Below the pieces are notes generated by a model. It was not told the origin of the DNA. It saw only the letters and a program-made list of their open reading frames with translations, and searched no databases. 64,000 bases of DNA from Streptacidiphilus jeojiense (GTDB lineage: Bacteria; Actinomycetota; Actinomycetes; Streptomycetales; Streptomycetaceae), in NCBI RefSeq assembly GCF_000719095.1, contig NZ_JOEH01000004.1, positions 570,417 to 634,416 on the forward strand, given 5' to 3'. The translations under genes and the position numbers were made by a program. Numbering within the stretch: the first letter of the stretch is position 1; the number at the start of each line of letters is the position of its first letter. This document shows, piece by piece, positions 54,677 to 63,932 of the stretch.

Positions 54677-56281
54677 ATGGCCACCACATCCCGTACCCCC
54701 GCCGGCGTCGAACGCCGGATACCCGAGGCCGTGCACCGCCGCCGCTGGGGGATCCTGACCGTACTGATCTTCAGCCTGCTGGTCGTCGTACTCGACAGCT
54801 CGATCCTCAACGTGGCGATGAAGACCATCGCCAGCCCCGCCCCCACCGGCATCGGCGCCACCCAGAGCCAGCTGGAATGGGCCATCAACTCCTACACCCT
54901 GGTCTTCGCCGGGCTGCTGTTCACCGCGGGCATGCTCGGCGACCGGCTGGGCCGCAAGAAGACCCTGCTGTTCGGCATGGTGGTCTTCGGCGCCGGATCG
55001 CTGCTCTGCTCCATGGCCACCTCGCCGGCCGAACTGATCGGCTACCGCGCGGCGATGGGCTTCGGCGGCGCCTTCGTGATGCCGGCCACCCTCGCCATCA
55101 TCATGAACGTCTTCGAGCGCGAGGAGCAGCCCAAGGCCATCGGCATCTGGTCCGGAGCGGTCGGCCTGGCCATCGCCATCGGGCCGATCGCGGGCGGGCT
55201 GCTGCTGGCGCACTTCTGGTGGGGCTCGGTCTTCCTGGTCAACGTCCCGATCGTGGTGCTGGCGCTGATCGGGATGGTCTGGCTGGTCCCGGACTCCCGG
55301 GACCCCAACCCCGGCCGACCCGACCCGCTGGGCGTGCTGCTGTCGGTGGTCGGCCTGGTCGCGCTGGTCTACGGGATCATCAAGGGCGGCCAGGTCGCCG
55401 ACTTCACGGTGACCCAGGCCTGGCTGCCGATCCTGGTCGGCATCCTGGTGCTGGCCGGCTTCGTGCTGCACCAACTGCGCAGCCGGACCCCGATGCTGGA
55501 CATGGGCTGGTTCCGCAACCGGCACTTCTCCGCCGCCGTGGTCTCGGTCGGACTGACCTTCTTCGCGCTGATGGGCGTCACCTTCTTCGGCGTCTTCTAC
55601 CTGCAGAGCGTGCGCGGCTACTCGCCGCTGCAGGCCGGCCTGCTGCTGCTCCCGCTGGCCGCCGCCCAGCTGCTGGTGTCGCCGCGGGCCCGCTTCGTGG
55701 TCGCCCGCTTCGGGGTACGGGCCACCTGCGCGACCGGGATGCTGCTGATCGCCGCCACCTTCGCCGGGTTCCTGCTGCTCGGCCAGCACACCGGGATCTG
55801 GGTGCTGGAGGTGCTCTCCTTCTTCCAGGGCACCGGGATGGCCCTGGTGATGCCGCCGGCCACGGTCACCATCATGGGCACCCTGCCCCGTGAGAAGGCC
55901 GGCTCCGGATCGGCCGTCAACAACACCTTCCGGCAGGTCGGCGGCTCGCTCGGGGTCGCGGTGCTGGGCGCGCTGCTGTCCACCACCTACCGCAGCGGCA
56001 TCCAGGACAGGCTGGGCGCGCTGCCGGCGCCGTACCGCGGCACGGCGGGGGAGTCCATCGAGGGCACCCTGGGCGTGGTGGAGAAGATCGGCCCGCGCGC
56101 CGCGGCCCTGGTCGACCCGGCCAAGGAGGCCTTCATCCACGCAATGCACGTGACCGCGCTGACCGCCGGCGGGGTGGCCGCGATCGGAGCCGTGGTGGCG
56201 TTCTCCTTCCTGCCCGGCAGGCCGCCGGCCGCGGCGCAGGAGGGGGCCGGGACCGGCGCCCCGGAGAACCCGGCAGGATAG
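54677..56281 (+). CDS. MFS drug efflux transporter (DHA2/EmrB-QacA type)
   Basis: A 534-residue protein with about 14 membrane helices. Features: [13 protein letters not shown] in helix 1 (motif D1), [19 protein letters not shown] (motif A), [15 protein letters not shown] in helix 5 (motif C). It exports toxic compounds with the proton gradient. It is followed four bases later by its likely repressor and preceded by a perfect inverted repeat, so self-controlled induction by the exported drug is likely. Confidence 0.92.
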   Translation: MATTSRTPAGVERRIPEAVHRRRWGILTVLIFSLLVVVLDSSILNVAMKTIASPAPTGIGATQSQLEWAINSYTLVFAGLLFTAGMLGDRLGRKKTLLFGMVVFGAGSLLCSMATSPAELIGYRAAMGFGGAFVMPATLAIIMNVFEREEQPKAIGIWSGAVGLAIAIGPIAGGLLLAHFWWGSVFLVNVPIVVLALIGMVWLVPDSRDPNPGRPDPLGVLLSVVGLVALVYGIIKGGQVADFTVTQAWLPILVGILVLAGFVLHQLRSRTPMLDMGWFRNRHFSAAVVSVGLTFFALMGVTFFGVFYLQSVRGYSPLQAGLLLLPLAAAQLLVSPRARFVVARFGVRATCATGMLLIAATFAGFLLLGQHTGIWVLEVLSFFQGTGMALVMPPATVTIMGTLPREKAGSGSAVNNTFRQVGGSLGVAVLGALLSTTYRSGIQDRLGALPAPYRGTAGESIEGTLGVVEKIGPRAAALVDPAKEAFIHAMHVTALTAGGVAAIGAVVAFSFLPGRPPAAAQEGAGTGAPENPAG

Positions 56282-56285
56282 GCCC

Positions 56286-56939
56286 GTGACCAGGACCGGG
56301 ACCAGTGAAGAGACGGCGGCCGCCGCCGCCCCGCGCCGCGGCCGCCCCCGCAGCGAGGCGGCCGAACAGGCCATCGTGGCGGCGGTGCTGCGGCTGATCG
56401 AGCGGGGCTACCCGCTGGCGCTGCTCTCCGTCGAGGGGATCGCCGCCGAGGCGGGGGTCGGCAAGGCCACCATCTACCGGCGTTGGCCCAACAAGGAGGA
56501 ACTGCTGCTGGACGTGCTGCAGCGGATCGACGAACCCGAGCCGCCGCGGCACGACGGCAGCGTGCGGGACGCGCTGGTCGCGGTCCTGGAGTTCCTCCGC
56601 CAGGCGGCACTGGCCAGGCGGGCGCACGCCTCGCTGGCGGTGCTGTCGACCGAGCTGCGCTCCATGCCCGAGCTCTACCGCCGGTACCACGAGAAGGTGA
56701 TCGAACCGCGCCGGGCCCGGATGCGGGAGCTGCTGGCCCGCGGCGTCGAGAGCGGCGAGATCCGCGGCGACCTGGACCTCGACCTGCTCGGCGACCTGGT
56801 CATCGGCCCGATGCTGTCCAGGACGCTGCTGCGGCCGGGCGCCGAACTGGACGACCCCGCCCTCAGCGCCACCATCGTGGACACCGTGCTGCAGGGCATC
56901 GCACCGCCCGTGACCGGGTCCGGAGCACCACCCCTATAG
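56286..56939 (+). CDS. TetR-family repressor of the efflux pump
   Basis: A 217-residue protein read from GTG 56286, four bases after the pump gene. The helix-turn-helix is VEGIAAEAGVGKATIYRRWP with NKEELLLDVLQRI. The C-terminal ligand domain (TetR_C like) is helical. By position it probably binds the inverted repeat at 54627-54657 and releases it when bound to a substrate of the pump. Confidence 0.9.
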   Translation: MTRTGTSEETAAAAAPRRGRPRSEAAEQAIVAAVLRLIERGYPLALLSVEGIAAEAGVGKATIYRRWPNKEELLLDVLQRIDEPEPPRHDGSVRDALVAVLEFLRQAALARRAHASLAVLSTELRSMPELYRRYHEKVIEPRRARMRELLARGVESGEIRGDLDLDLLGDLVIGPMLSRTLLRPGAELDDPALSATIVDTVLQGIAPPVTGSGAPPL

Positions 56940-57062
56940 CGGCATTTGCCACAGAACGGAACCTTTGCCGCCGCCCGGCGCGTCCTGATTCGCATAGGAG
57001 TCCGGCTTACCCGCACCCCCTAGGGTTGCGGATGGGTACGCGAACGGCGTTGGGGTTCATCG

Positions 57063-58076
57063 ATGGCACAGGCAGACACAGCACAGCCGCGCACCGCCCC
57101 GAAGGGGTCGCGGATTCCCGGCGTCGGCGGCTGGGGGCGGGACGGCAGGGGCCGCAGCACCTGGCGGCGGGGGTGGGTCCTGGCCGCGCTGGCGCTGGCC
57201 CTGGGGCTGCTGCTGATCTTCCACTCCGACATCCCCAACCGCGTCGGCAACCTGGGCAGCCTGGTGGAGACCTTCCTGCCCTGGGCCGGCCTGGCGGTCC
57301 CGGTGCTGCTGGTGCTCGGGCTGCTGCGCCGCTCGGCGACGGCGCTGGTGGTGCTGCTGGTGCCGGTGCTGGTCTGGTTCAACCTGTTCGGGGCGCTGCT
57401 CACCGACAAGGGCGGCGGCTCCTACGACTTCACCGTGGTCCAGCACAACGTCAACGCCACCAACAGCGACATCCCCGGGACGGTGGCCACCCTGGAGGCG
57501 GCGAAGCCGGACGTCATCGCGCTGGAGGAGCTGTCCGTCAACCAGGTCGGCACCTTCCGGAAGGACCTGGCCGCGGCCTACCCGTACCACGTGATCGAGG
57601 GCACGGTCGGACTGTGGTCCAAGTACCCGCTGTCCGACAGCGGGCCGGTGGACATCAAGATCGGCTGGGTCCGGGCGCTGCGCACCACGGTCGCCACGCC
57701 GCACGGCGACGTCGCCGTCTACGTCGCCCACATGCCTTCCGTCCGGGTGAAGTTCGACGGCGGCTTCACCGCCAACCAGCGGGACAACAGCGCCGAGGCG
57801 CTGGGGGAGGCGCTGGCCGCCGAGAAGCTGTCCAAGGTGGTGCTGCTCGGCGACCTCAACGGGACCATGAACGACCGCAGCCTGGCCCCCATCACCGCGC
57901 AGATGCGCTCGGCGCAGGGCTCGGCCGGCGCGGGCTTCGGCTTCAGCTGGCCGGCCGCGTTCCCGATGGCCCGGATCGACCAGATCATGACCAGGGGAGT
58001 CACCCCGACCGACGCCTGGACCCTGCCGCAGACCGGCAGCGACCACCTCCCCATCGCCGCCCACATCGAGCTCTAG
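57063..58076 (+). CDS. Endonuclease/exonuclease/phosphatase-fold protein, membrane-anchored
   Basis: A 337-residue protein. The N-terminal 120 residues carry three membrane helices (WVLAALALALGLLLIF; LAVPVLLVLGLLRRS; ATALVVLLVPVLVWFNLFGA). The rest is an EEP domain: VVQHNVNATN, IALEELS with catalytic Glu, VVLLGDLNGTMND and GSDHLPIAAHIEL at the end. The domain probably faces outside. Targets can be nucleic acid or phosphorylated lipid; which is unknown. Confidence 0.88.
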   Translation: MAQADTAQPRTAPKGSRIPGVGGWGRDGRGRSTWRRGWVLAALALALGLLLIFHSDIPNRVGNLGSLVETFLPWAGLAVPVLLVLGLLRRSATALVVLLVPVLVWFNLFGALLTDKGGGSYDFTVVQHNVNATNSDIPGTVATLEAAKPDVIALEELSVNQVGTFRKDLAAAYPYHVIEGTVGLWSKYPLSDSGPVDIKIGWVRALRTTVATPHGDVAVYVAHMPSVRVKFDGGFTANQRDNSAEALGEALAAEKLSKVVLLGDLNGTMNDRSLAPITAQMRSAQGSAGAGFGFSWPAAFPMARIDQIMTRGVTPTDAWTLPQTGSDHLPIAAHIEL

Positions 58077-58118
58077 CGGCACCGCTGGCTGTCAGGACCA
58101 ATCGACACTGACCTCCGG

Positions 58119-59888
58119 TCAGGACCCTTCGCGCCAGCGGTTGGTGATCGGCTGCCGGCGGTCCCTGCCGAAGTTCTTGGACGAGATCTTGGTGCCCGGC
58201 GGGTACTGCCGCCGCTTGTACTCGGCGGTGTCGACCAGCCGCACCACCCGGTCCACCACGGCCGGATCGAAGCCCTCGGCGAGGATCTCGGCGCGGCCCT
58301 TGTCCTGCTCGACGTAGGCGGTGAGCACCGCGTCCAGCAGGTCGTAGTCGGGCAGCGAGTCGGTGTCCACCTGGTCGGGGCGCAGCTCGGCGCTGGGCGG
58401 CTTGCTGATGGTGTGCTCCGGGATCGGCGGGGTCTCCCCGCGCTCGGCCGCGGCCTGGTTGCGCCACCTGGCCAGCCGGAAGATCAGCGACTTGTAGACG
58501 TCCTTGATCGGGCCGTAGCCGCCGACCGAGTCGCCGTAGAGGGTGGAGTAGCCGACGGCCAGCTCGCTCTTGTTGCCCGGGGCCAGCACCAGGTGGTTCT
58601 CCTGGTTGGAGATCGCCATCAGCAGCGTGCCGCGCAGCCGGGACTGCAGGTTCTCCTCGGCCAGGCCGGTCAGCCCCAGCGCGTCCATGTAGGCGTCGAA
58701 CATGGGCTCGATGGAGACGGTGCGGAAGTGCAGCCCGGTGCGGCGGGCCAGCTCGGCGGCGTCGTCGCGGGAGTGCTGGGAGGAGTAGGCGCTGGGCATG
58801 GACACGCAGTGGACGTTGCCGGCGCCGATCGCGTCCACCGCGATCGTGGCGACCAGGGCCGAGTCGATGCCGCCGGACAGTCCGACCAGCACCGACTTGA
58901 AGCCGTTCTTCTGCACATAGGCGCGCAGCCCGACCACCAGCGCGCCGTAGACCTCCTCCAGCTGGCCGAGGCGCGGGCCCTGACCCGCGGTCACCGGTTC
59001 GGCGGGTACCGGCAGCACGTCCTCGGAGAGCACGGTACGGACCACCTCCAGCCCGTCGGCGACGAAGCGGCTGCTGTGCTCGCCGGGGTCGGTCGCCGCC
59101 GTGGCCTGCGGCAGCTCCAGGTCGAGCAGCAGACAGCCCTCCTCGAACTGCGGCGCCCTGGCCAGCACCTCGCCGGAGGCGTCGACCACCAGCGAGTCGC
59201 CGTCGAACACCAGCTCGTCCTGGCCGCCCACCTGGTTGACGTAGGCCAGGGTGCAGCCCGCCTCGGCGGCCCGCCGCCGCACCAGCTCCAGCCGGGCGTC
59301 GTCCTTGTCGGCCTCGTACGGGGAGGCGTTGACCACCAGCAGCAGCCCGGCGTCCGCCTGCCGTGCGGCCTGGACCCGGCCGCCGTCCTGCCAGATGTCC
59401 TCGCAGACGGCCAGGGCGACGTCCACGCCGTGCAGCCGGAACACCGGCAGGGTGTCGCCGGGCACGAAGTAGCGGAACTCGTCGAAGACGCCGTAGTTCG
59501 GCAGGTGGTGCTTGGCCAGCCGGGTGACCACCCTGCCGCCGTGCAGCAGTGCCGCGCAGTTCTGCGGCGAGCCGACCGGCAGGCCGAGCCGGTCCGAGGC
59601 GGTGGTCGACCTGCCCAGGTAGCCGACGACCACGGCGGTGCCGCCGAGGCCCTCCGCCTCCAGCCGCTCGGCCAGGGCCACCAGCGCGGCGCGCGAGGCG
59701 TCCACGAAGGAGGGGCGCAGCGCCAGGTCCTCCACCGGGTAGCCGGTGAGCGCCATCTCCGGGAAGGCCACCAGGTGGGCGCCCTGCTCGGCGGCGTGCC
59801 GGGTCCACCGGACGACCAGCTCGCTGTTGCCGGCGATGTCACCGACGGTGGTGTCGATCTGATTCAGCGCGAGGCGAAGAGAAGGCAC
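58119..59888 (-). CDS. nadE: Glutamine-dependent NAD+ synthetase
   Basis: A 589-residue two-domain enzyme read from GTG 59888. The N-terminal nitrilase-type amidase releases ammonia from glutamine: Glu in VAFPEMALTGYP, Lys in AKHHLPNYGVF, and Cys in ALAVCEDIW. The C-terminal synthetase has the PP-loop GLSGGIDSALVATIA and GNKSELAVGYSTLYGDSVGG. It amidates deamido-NAD with ATP, the last step of NAD synthesis. A TAGACT box ends six bases before the GTG with no ribosome site, indicating a leaderless transcript. Confidence 0.95.
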   Translation of the reverse strand: MPSLRLALNQIDTTVGDIAGNSELVVRWTRHAAEQGAHLVAFPEMALTGYPVEDLALRPSFVDASRAALVALAERLEAEGLGGTAVVVGYLGRSTTASDRLGLPVGSPQNCAALLHGGRVVTRLAKHHLPNYGVFDEFRYFVPGDTLPVFRLHGVDVALAVCEDIWQDGGRVQAARQADAGLLLVVNASPYEADKDDARLELVRRRAAEAGCTLAYVNQVGGQDELVFDGDSLVVDASGEVLARAPQFEEGCLLLDLELPQATAATDPGEHSSRFVADGLEVVRTVLSEDVLPVPAEPVTAGQGPRLGQLEEVYGALVVGLRAYVQKNGFKSVLVGLSGGIDSALVATIAVDAIGAGNVHCVSMPSAYSSQHSRDDAAELARRTGLHFRTVSIEPMFDAYMDALGLTGLAEENLQSRLRGTLLMAISNQENHLVLAPGNKSELAVGYSTLYGDSVGGYGPIKDVYKSLIFRLARWRNQAAAERGETPPIPEHTISKPPSAELRPDQVDTDSLPDYDLLDAVLTAYVEQDKGRAEILAEGFDPAVVDRVVRLVDTAEYKRRQYPPGTKISSKNFGRDRRQPITNRWREGS

Positions 59889-59894
59889 CCGATG

Positions 59895-59900
59895 AGTCTA
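59895..59900 (-). promoter_or_regulatory. Candidate -10 box (TAGACT) of nadE
   Basis: Minus-strand TAGACT followed by six bases (CATCGG) and then the GTG start; the same arrangement as at 32783. An extra ATTAGACGATTAGAC repeat lies just upstream. Confidence 0.5.
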
Positions 59901-60012
59901 ATCGTCTAATCGACGCTATGGGGTTCCGAACAGGGCCGGACGGGGCGTCAGGGGGTGGTTTCCACCACCATTCCGGGCGGGGACACCCTATCTGGGGTGA
60001 GATATAGCCGTA

Positions 60013-60042
60013 TTGACGATTTGTCCGAAATAAAGGTACGTT
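60013..60042 (+). promoter_or_regulatory. Housekeeping-type promoter of the SPFH-NlpC operon
   Basis: TTGACG (60013-60018) and TACGTT (60037-60042), 18 bases apart, fit the sigma-70 type consensus. The transcript would start near 60049, leaving a leader of about 70 bases before GTG 60121. Confidence 0.6.
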
Positions 60043-60120
60043 CGCCCCATCGCCAGCAGAGCCGATTCCAGCGTTGCCGTATCTGAACCGGGCCCGCGCC
60101 CGTAGAGGGAGACCGTCCAC

Positions 60121-61224
60121 GTGGATCAGCACAACAGCCCTGCCGAAGCCCCGTCAGCGGTCGTGGGCAGCTCCGCCGTGCGGCGCCCGCCCCGTGTGGA
60201 CAGCGAGCTGAGGGAGCGTCCGGCCCGGGGCGTGCTCCCCGGCTGGGTCGCCCTGGTGGCCCTGCTCGCGGCGGCGGTCGCCGCCGTCCTGGTGCAGGCG
60301 CGGCAGCGGTCGCTGCCGGCCCGCCTGCCCGGCGCGGCCCGTCTCGACGTCGCACTGGCCGGAGCGCCGCTCAGCCGCGAGCTGGCCGGCGGCCTGCTGA
60401 CGGGCTGCGCGCTGGTGGCCGTGCTCGCCGTGTTCGGGCTGATGGCCAACCCGGTCGGCCGGGCCAGGGTGCTCACCCGCTGGGGCGGTTACCGCGGCAC
60501 CGTCCGCCGCACCGGCCTGGTCTGGGTGAACCCGCTGCTCAAGCGGCGCACGGTGGACGTCAGGGTGCGCCACTGGCGCAGCGAGCCGATCGCCGCCACC
60601 GACCGCGAGGGGTCCCCGCTGCGGGCCGAGCTGCTGCTGGTCTGGGCGGTGCGGGACACCGCCAGGGCCCGCCTCTCGGTCCCGGACCACCAGGCCTACC
60701 TCGCCGCGGCGGCCGAGGCCGCGCTCTGCCGGGTCGCCGCGACGCTGCCCTGCGACAGCTTCGCCAGCCCCGGCCCCAGCCTGCGCGACGGGCAGTGGCT
60801 GGGCGGCGAGCTCACCCGGCTGCTGGCGGCCGAGGCCGCACCGGTGGGCGTCACCGTCTTCTCGGCCCAGGCCCTCACCCTCGACTACACCGCGGAGTTC
60901 GCCGCGGCGATGCGCCGCCGCCGGCTCGCCGAGCTGGACGCGGGCACCCGCGAGGTCATCGTCGGCGACGCCCTGGAGACCGCCGCCCTGACGGTGTCCC
61001 AGCTGGAGCACACCCAGGGCCTGTCGCTGCCCCCGGAGGCCCGCGCGGCCCTGCTCCGCGACCTGGTGGCGGGATTCCTCGCCCCGGCGGCGACGTCCCC
61101 GGCCCTGCCCGCCGCCTCTGCTTCTGCTGCTTCTGCCGCCTCTGTCGCAGCTGCTGACGCGCCGTCGTCGACCGTGGTCACCCCCCGTAACGCCACCTCC
61201 GTGAACGGAGCCACCCCCGCATGA
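60121..61224 (+). CDS. SPFH/Band 7-like membrane protein
   Basis: A 367-residue protein from GTG 60121, with AGGGAG about nine bases upstream. Two membrane helices lie near residues 40-60 and 85-105. The SPFH pattern follows: RRTGLVWVNPLLKRRTVDVR and RAELLLVWAVRDTARARLSV, then a helical end and an Ala/Ser-rich tail. SPFH proteins form large membrane assemblies and often organise proteases. Its stop overlaps the start of the NlpC/P60 gene, so it probably works with that cell-wall hydrolase. Confidence 0.85.
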   Translation: MDQHNSPAEAPSAVVGSSAVRRPPRVDSELRERPARGVLPGWVALVALLAAAVAAVLVQARQRSLPARLPGAARLDVALAGAPLSRELAGGLLTGCALVAVLAVFGLMANPVGRARVLTRWGGYRGTVRRTGLVWVNPLLKRRTVDVRVRHWRSEPIAATDREGSPLRAELLLVWAVRDTARARLSVPDHQAYLAAAAEAALCRVAATLPCDSFASPGPSLRDGQWLGGELTRLLAAEAAPVGVTVFSAQALTLDYTAEFAAAMRRRRLAELDAGTREVIVGDALETAALTVSQLEHTQGLSLPPEARAALLRDLVAGFLAPAATSPALPAASASAASAASVAAADAPSSTVVTPRNATSVNGATPA

Positions 61225-62102
61225 CCGGATTCATAGACTTCGACGCGAGCACCCTCGACCCCGGCATCTGCCGATGCTCCCGCTGCACCGCCCCCGCCGC
61301 CCCCCGCGCGCCCCTGGCCACGCTCCCGGCGCGGCACCGCCCGCGGCTGCGCCTCGCCGCGACCGGCGCCCTCGTCGCCGTCGGCGGCACCGCCCTCGCC
61401 CTGGCCGGCACCTCACCGGCCGGCGCCGAGGCCGCCCCCTCCCACGCCGGCTGGGACGGCCACCGCTACTGGTTCCAGCGCAACGGCGAATGGCGCTGGA
61501 CCAGCCACTACGCCGTCTACCTGCAGAACACCTCCCGTACCGGCGGCGCGTCCGGTGCTGCTTCCGGTTCGTCGGCGGCCAAGACCGTGTCCTCCGGCGG
61601 TCTGCACCAGGGCTGGGACGGCCACCGCTACTGGTTCCAGCGCAACGGCCAATGGCGTTGGACCAGCCACTACGACATCTACCTCCGCTACACCTCGGGC
61701 AGCGGCCACCCCGTCCCGCCGAAGGCCGCTCCGTCCTCCCTCGACGTCGCCCTGGCCTTCGCCGAGGCGCAGCTGGGCAAGCCGTACGTCTGGGGCGGCA
61801 ACGGTCCCAATGGCTACGACTGCTCGGGCCTGGTCCAGCAGGCCTTCCTGCGGGCCGGACTGCATCTGCCGAGGGTGGCGGTGGACCAGTTCCGGGCCGC
61901 CCGTCCGATCACCGCGGCCGACCTCCGCCCCGGCGACCTGCTGTTCTGGTCGTCCAGCAGCCGGGTCACCGGCATCCACCATGTCGCGGTGTACCTGGGC
62001 GGCGGCCGCTACATCGAGGCACCGCGCCCGGGCGTGCACGTCCGGATCTCCATCCTGTCCACCGGCTACTACCCGACGTTCTTCGGCCGTGTCGCCCGCT
62101 GA
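61221..62102 (+). CDS. Secreted NlpC/P60 cell-wall endopeptidase with two repeats
   Basis: A 293-residue protein. A Cys-containing N-terminus (GICRCSRCTAP) is followed by a hydrophobic segment (ALVAVGGTALALAG) that serves as signal or anchor. Two near-identical repeats of 29 residues start at G77 and G131 (GWDGHRYWFQRNGEWRWTSH). The C-terminal NlpC/P60 domain has catalytic Cys201 in YDCSGLVQQAF and His in HHVAVYLGGG. It cuts peptides of peptidoglycan. It overlaps the SPFH stop by four bases (ATGA). Confidence 0.9.
   Translation: MTGFIDFDASTLDPGICRCSRCTAPAAPRAPLATLPARHRPRLRLAATGALVAVGGTALALAGTSPAGAEAAPSHAGWDGHRYWFQRNGEWRWTSHYAVYLQNTSRTGGASGAASGSSAAKTVSSGGLHQGWDGHRYWFQRNGQWRWTSHYDIYLRYTSGSGHPVPPKAAPSSLDVALAFAEAQLGKPYVWGGNGPNGYDCSGLVQQAFLRAGLHLPRVAVDQFRAARPITAADLRPGDLLFWSSSSRVTGIHHVAVYLGGGRYIEAPRPGVHVRISILSTGYYPTFFGRVAR
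61449..61676 (+). repeat. Two direct repeats inside the NlpC/P60 gene
   Basis: Bases 61449-61514 and 61611-61676 are almost identical, differing at about two positions, which points to recent duplication or conversion rather than old domain doubling. Confidence 0.7.
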
Positions 62103-62221
62103 GCGCCCGTGCGGACGTGGTTCGCTGCGTGCACGGAGTTCTTCCCGGCGCTGAATCTGCAATGATGCGACAAGCGGACGAGTCAGCGCGCGGAGCGCTG
62201 CCCCCTGGTGGCCGCCCCCAC

Positions 62222-62237
62222 GTAACGTATTCGTAAA
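62222..62237 (+). promoter_or_regulatory. GlnR-like half-site pair upstream of glnA2
   Basis: GTAAC, six bases, then GTAAA resembles a GlnR box (GTNAC-N6-GAAAC) but misses key bases in the second half. The same bases include a TAACGT hexamer that could be a -10 box. Low confidence. Confidence 0.25.
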
Positions 62238-62259
62238 GAGCAGAGGTGAGACTGTCGCC

Positions 62260-63621
62260 ATGGGCAAGCAGCAGGAGTTCGTTCTCCGCACACTCGAAGA
62301 GCGCGACATCCGGTTCGTCCGGTTGTGGTTCACCGACGTCCTGGGCTTCCTGAAGTCCGTGGCCGTCGCCCCCGCGGAGCTGGACCAGGCCTTCGAGGAG
62401 GGCATCGGGTTCGACGGCTCCGCGATCGAGGGCTTCGCCCGGGTCTACGAGTCCGACATGCTGGCCAAGCCGGACCCGGGGACCTTCCAGATACTGCCCT
62501 GGCGCTCCGAGGCGCCCGGCACGGCCAGGATGTTCTGCGACATCCTGATGCCCGACGGCTCCCCCTCCTACGCGGACCCGCGCTACGTCCTCAAGCGCAC
62601 CCTGGAGAAGGCGGCCGCGCAGGGCTTCACCTTCTACACCCACCCGGAGATCGAGTTCTTCCTGCTGAAGGACCTCCCCGGCGACGGCTCGGTGCCCACC
62701 CCGGCGGACCACTCCGGCTACTTCGACCACACCCCGCGCGGCGTCGGCCACGACTTCCGCCGCCAGGCCATCACCATGCTGGAGTCGATGGGCATCTCGG
62801 TGGAGTTCAGCCACCACGAGGGCGCCCCGGGCCAGCAGGAGATCGACCTGCGCTACGCGGACGCGCTGTCCACCGCCGACAACATCATGACCTTCCGCTC
62901 GGTCATGAAGGAGGTCGCGCTGGAGCAGGGCGTGCACGCCAGCTTCATGCCCAAGCCCTTCTCGCAGTACCCGGGTTCGGGCATGCACACCCACCTCTCC
63001 CTGTTCGAGGGCGACCGCAACGCCTTCCACGAGGCCGGAGCCGAGTTCCAGCTCTCCAAGGTGGGCCGCTCCTTCATCGCCGGACTGCTGAAGCACTCGG
63101 CCGAGTCCGCCGCGATCACCAACCAGTGGGTCAACTCCTACAAGCGGATCTGGGGCGGCTCCCAGCGCGCCGCGGGCGCCGGCGGCGAGGCCCCCTCGTA
63201 CATCTGCTGGGGCCACAACAACCGCTCCGCCCTGGTCCGGGTGCCGATGTACAAGCCCAGCAAGCAGGGCTCGACCCGGGTCGAGGTCCGCTCGCTGGAC
63301 ACCGGCTGCAACCCCTACCTGGCCTACTCGGTGATCCTCGCGGCCGGCCTCAAGGGCATCCAGGAGGGCTACGAACTGCCCCCCGGCGCCGACGACGACG
63401 TGTGGGCGCTCAGCAGCATGGAGCGCCGCGCCATGGGCATCGAGCCCCTCCCGCAGAACCTCGGCGAGGCCATCGACCTGATGCAGCGCAGCGAACTCGT
63501 CCGCGAAACCCTCGGCGAACACGTCTTCGACTTCTTCCTGCGCAACAAGCGCCAGGAATGGGAGGAGTACCGCTCCGAGGTCACCGCCTTCGAACTCCGC
63601 AAGAACCTCCCGGTCCTGTAG
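62260..63621 (+). CDS. glnA2: Glutamine synthetase family protein, GlnA2 type
   Basis: A 453-residue enzyme; ATG 62260 has GAGGTGAG upstream. Conserved parts: [27 protein letters not shown] with active Glu, [11 protein letters not shown], and [16 protein letters not shown]. Glutamine synthetases join an amine to glutamate with ATP. The adenylylation motif NLYxLP of ordinary type I enzymes is replaced by NLGEAI, so control by GlnE is unlikely. In Streptomyces coelicolor the GlnA2 and GlnA3 proteins have been linked to gamma-glutamylation of polyamines rather than ammonium assimilation; a similar role is possible here. A strong terminator follows. Confidence 0.92.
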   Translation: MGKQQEFVLRTLEERDIRFVRLWFTDVLGFLKSVAVAPAELDQAFEEGIGFDGSAIEGFARVYESDMLAKPDPGTFQILPWRSEAPGTARMFCDILMPDGSPSYADPRYVLKRTLEKAAAQGFTFYTHPEIEFFLLKDLPGDGSVPTPADHSGYFDHTPRGVGHDFRRQAITMLESMGISVEFSHHEGAPGQQEIDLRYADALSTADNIMTFRSVMKEVALEQGVHASFMPKPFSQYPGSGMHTHLSLFEGDRNAFHEAGAEFQLSKVGRSFIAGLLKHSAESAAITNQWVNSYKRIWGGSQRAAGAGGEAPSYICWGHNNRSALVRVPMYKPSKQGSTRVEVRSLDTGCNPYLAYSVILAAGLKGIQEGYELPPGADDDVWALSSMERRAMGIEPLPQNLGEAIDLMQRSELVRETLGEHVFDFFLRNKRQEWEEYRSEVTAFELRKNLPVL

Positions 63622-63654
63622 CCACAGGTCAGAGCAGGGATCCAGCGATACGAA

Positions 63655-63695
63655 CGACCGGAGGCCGGCGGGCGCGAACCGCCGGCCTCCGGTCG
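63655..63695 (+). terminator. Strong hairpin terminator of glnA2
   Basis: Arms of 17 perfect pairs (CGACCGGAGGCCGGCGG and its complement) surround a seven-base loop and are followed by CTTTA. It also stops read-through from the integrase remnant on the other strand. Confidence 0.85.
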
Positions 63696-63697
63696 CT

Positions 63698-63932
63698 TTA
63701 CGGCTCCGGGGCCGTCTGTGGGCCGTCAAGCCCTAGATCGGGGCTGCGGAACACGCGGTCCATCGCCTTACGCGCCCGGTCGTCGCTGCTCGGCATCAGG
63801 TGTGTGTAGACGCGGAGAGTGAAGCCAGGGTCGCTGTGCCCCAGGTAGGTACTCAGCGCCTTGATGTTCTCCCCTGCATCAAGCAGGACGGACGCGAAGA
63901 AGGATCGTGTCCCTTGGTGTGGTGTAGCCGAT
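63698..63932 (-). pseudogene. Decayed C-terminal end of a tyrosine recombinase/integrase
   Basis: The minus-strand frame gives TPHQGTRSFFASVLLDAGEN, then IKALSTYLGHSDPGFTLRVY and THLMPSSDDRARKAMDRVF. This is the end of a phage-type integrase: the LGH motif and the catalytic Tyr in VYTHLM are present. The expected R-H in LRHFFASV has become R-S with an extra residue in front. The frame has no start and meets a stop upstream at 63933-63935, so the front two-thirds are missing. It marks an old mobile-element border next to glnA2. Confidence 0.75.

Noticed and set aside
59950..60120. Cyclic di-AMP (ydaO-type) riboswitch before the SPFH-NlpC operon
   Set aside because: Such riboswitches often precede wall hydrolases in actinobacteria, but the leader from the predicted start is only about 70 bases and the conserved core was not recognised.
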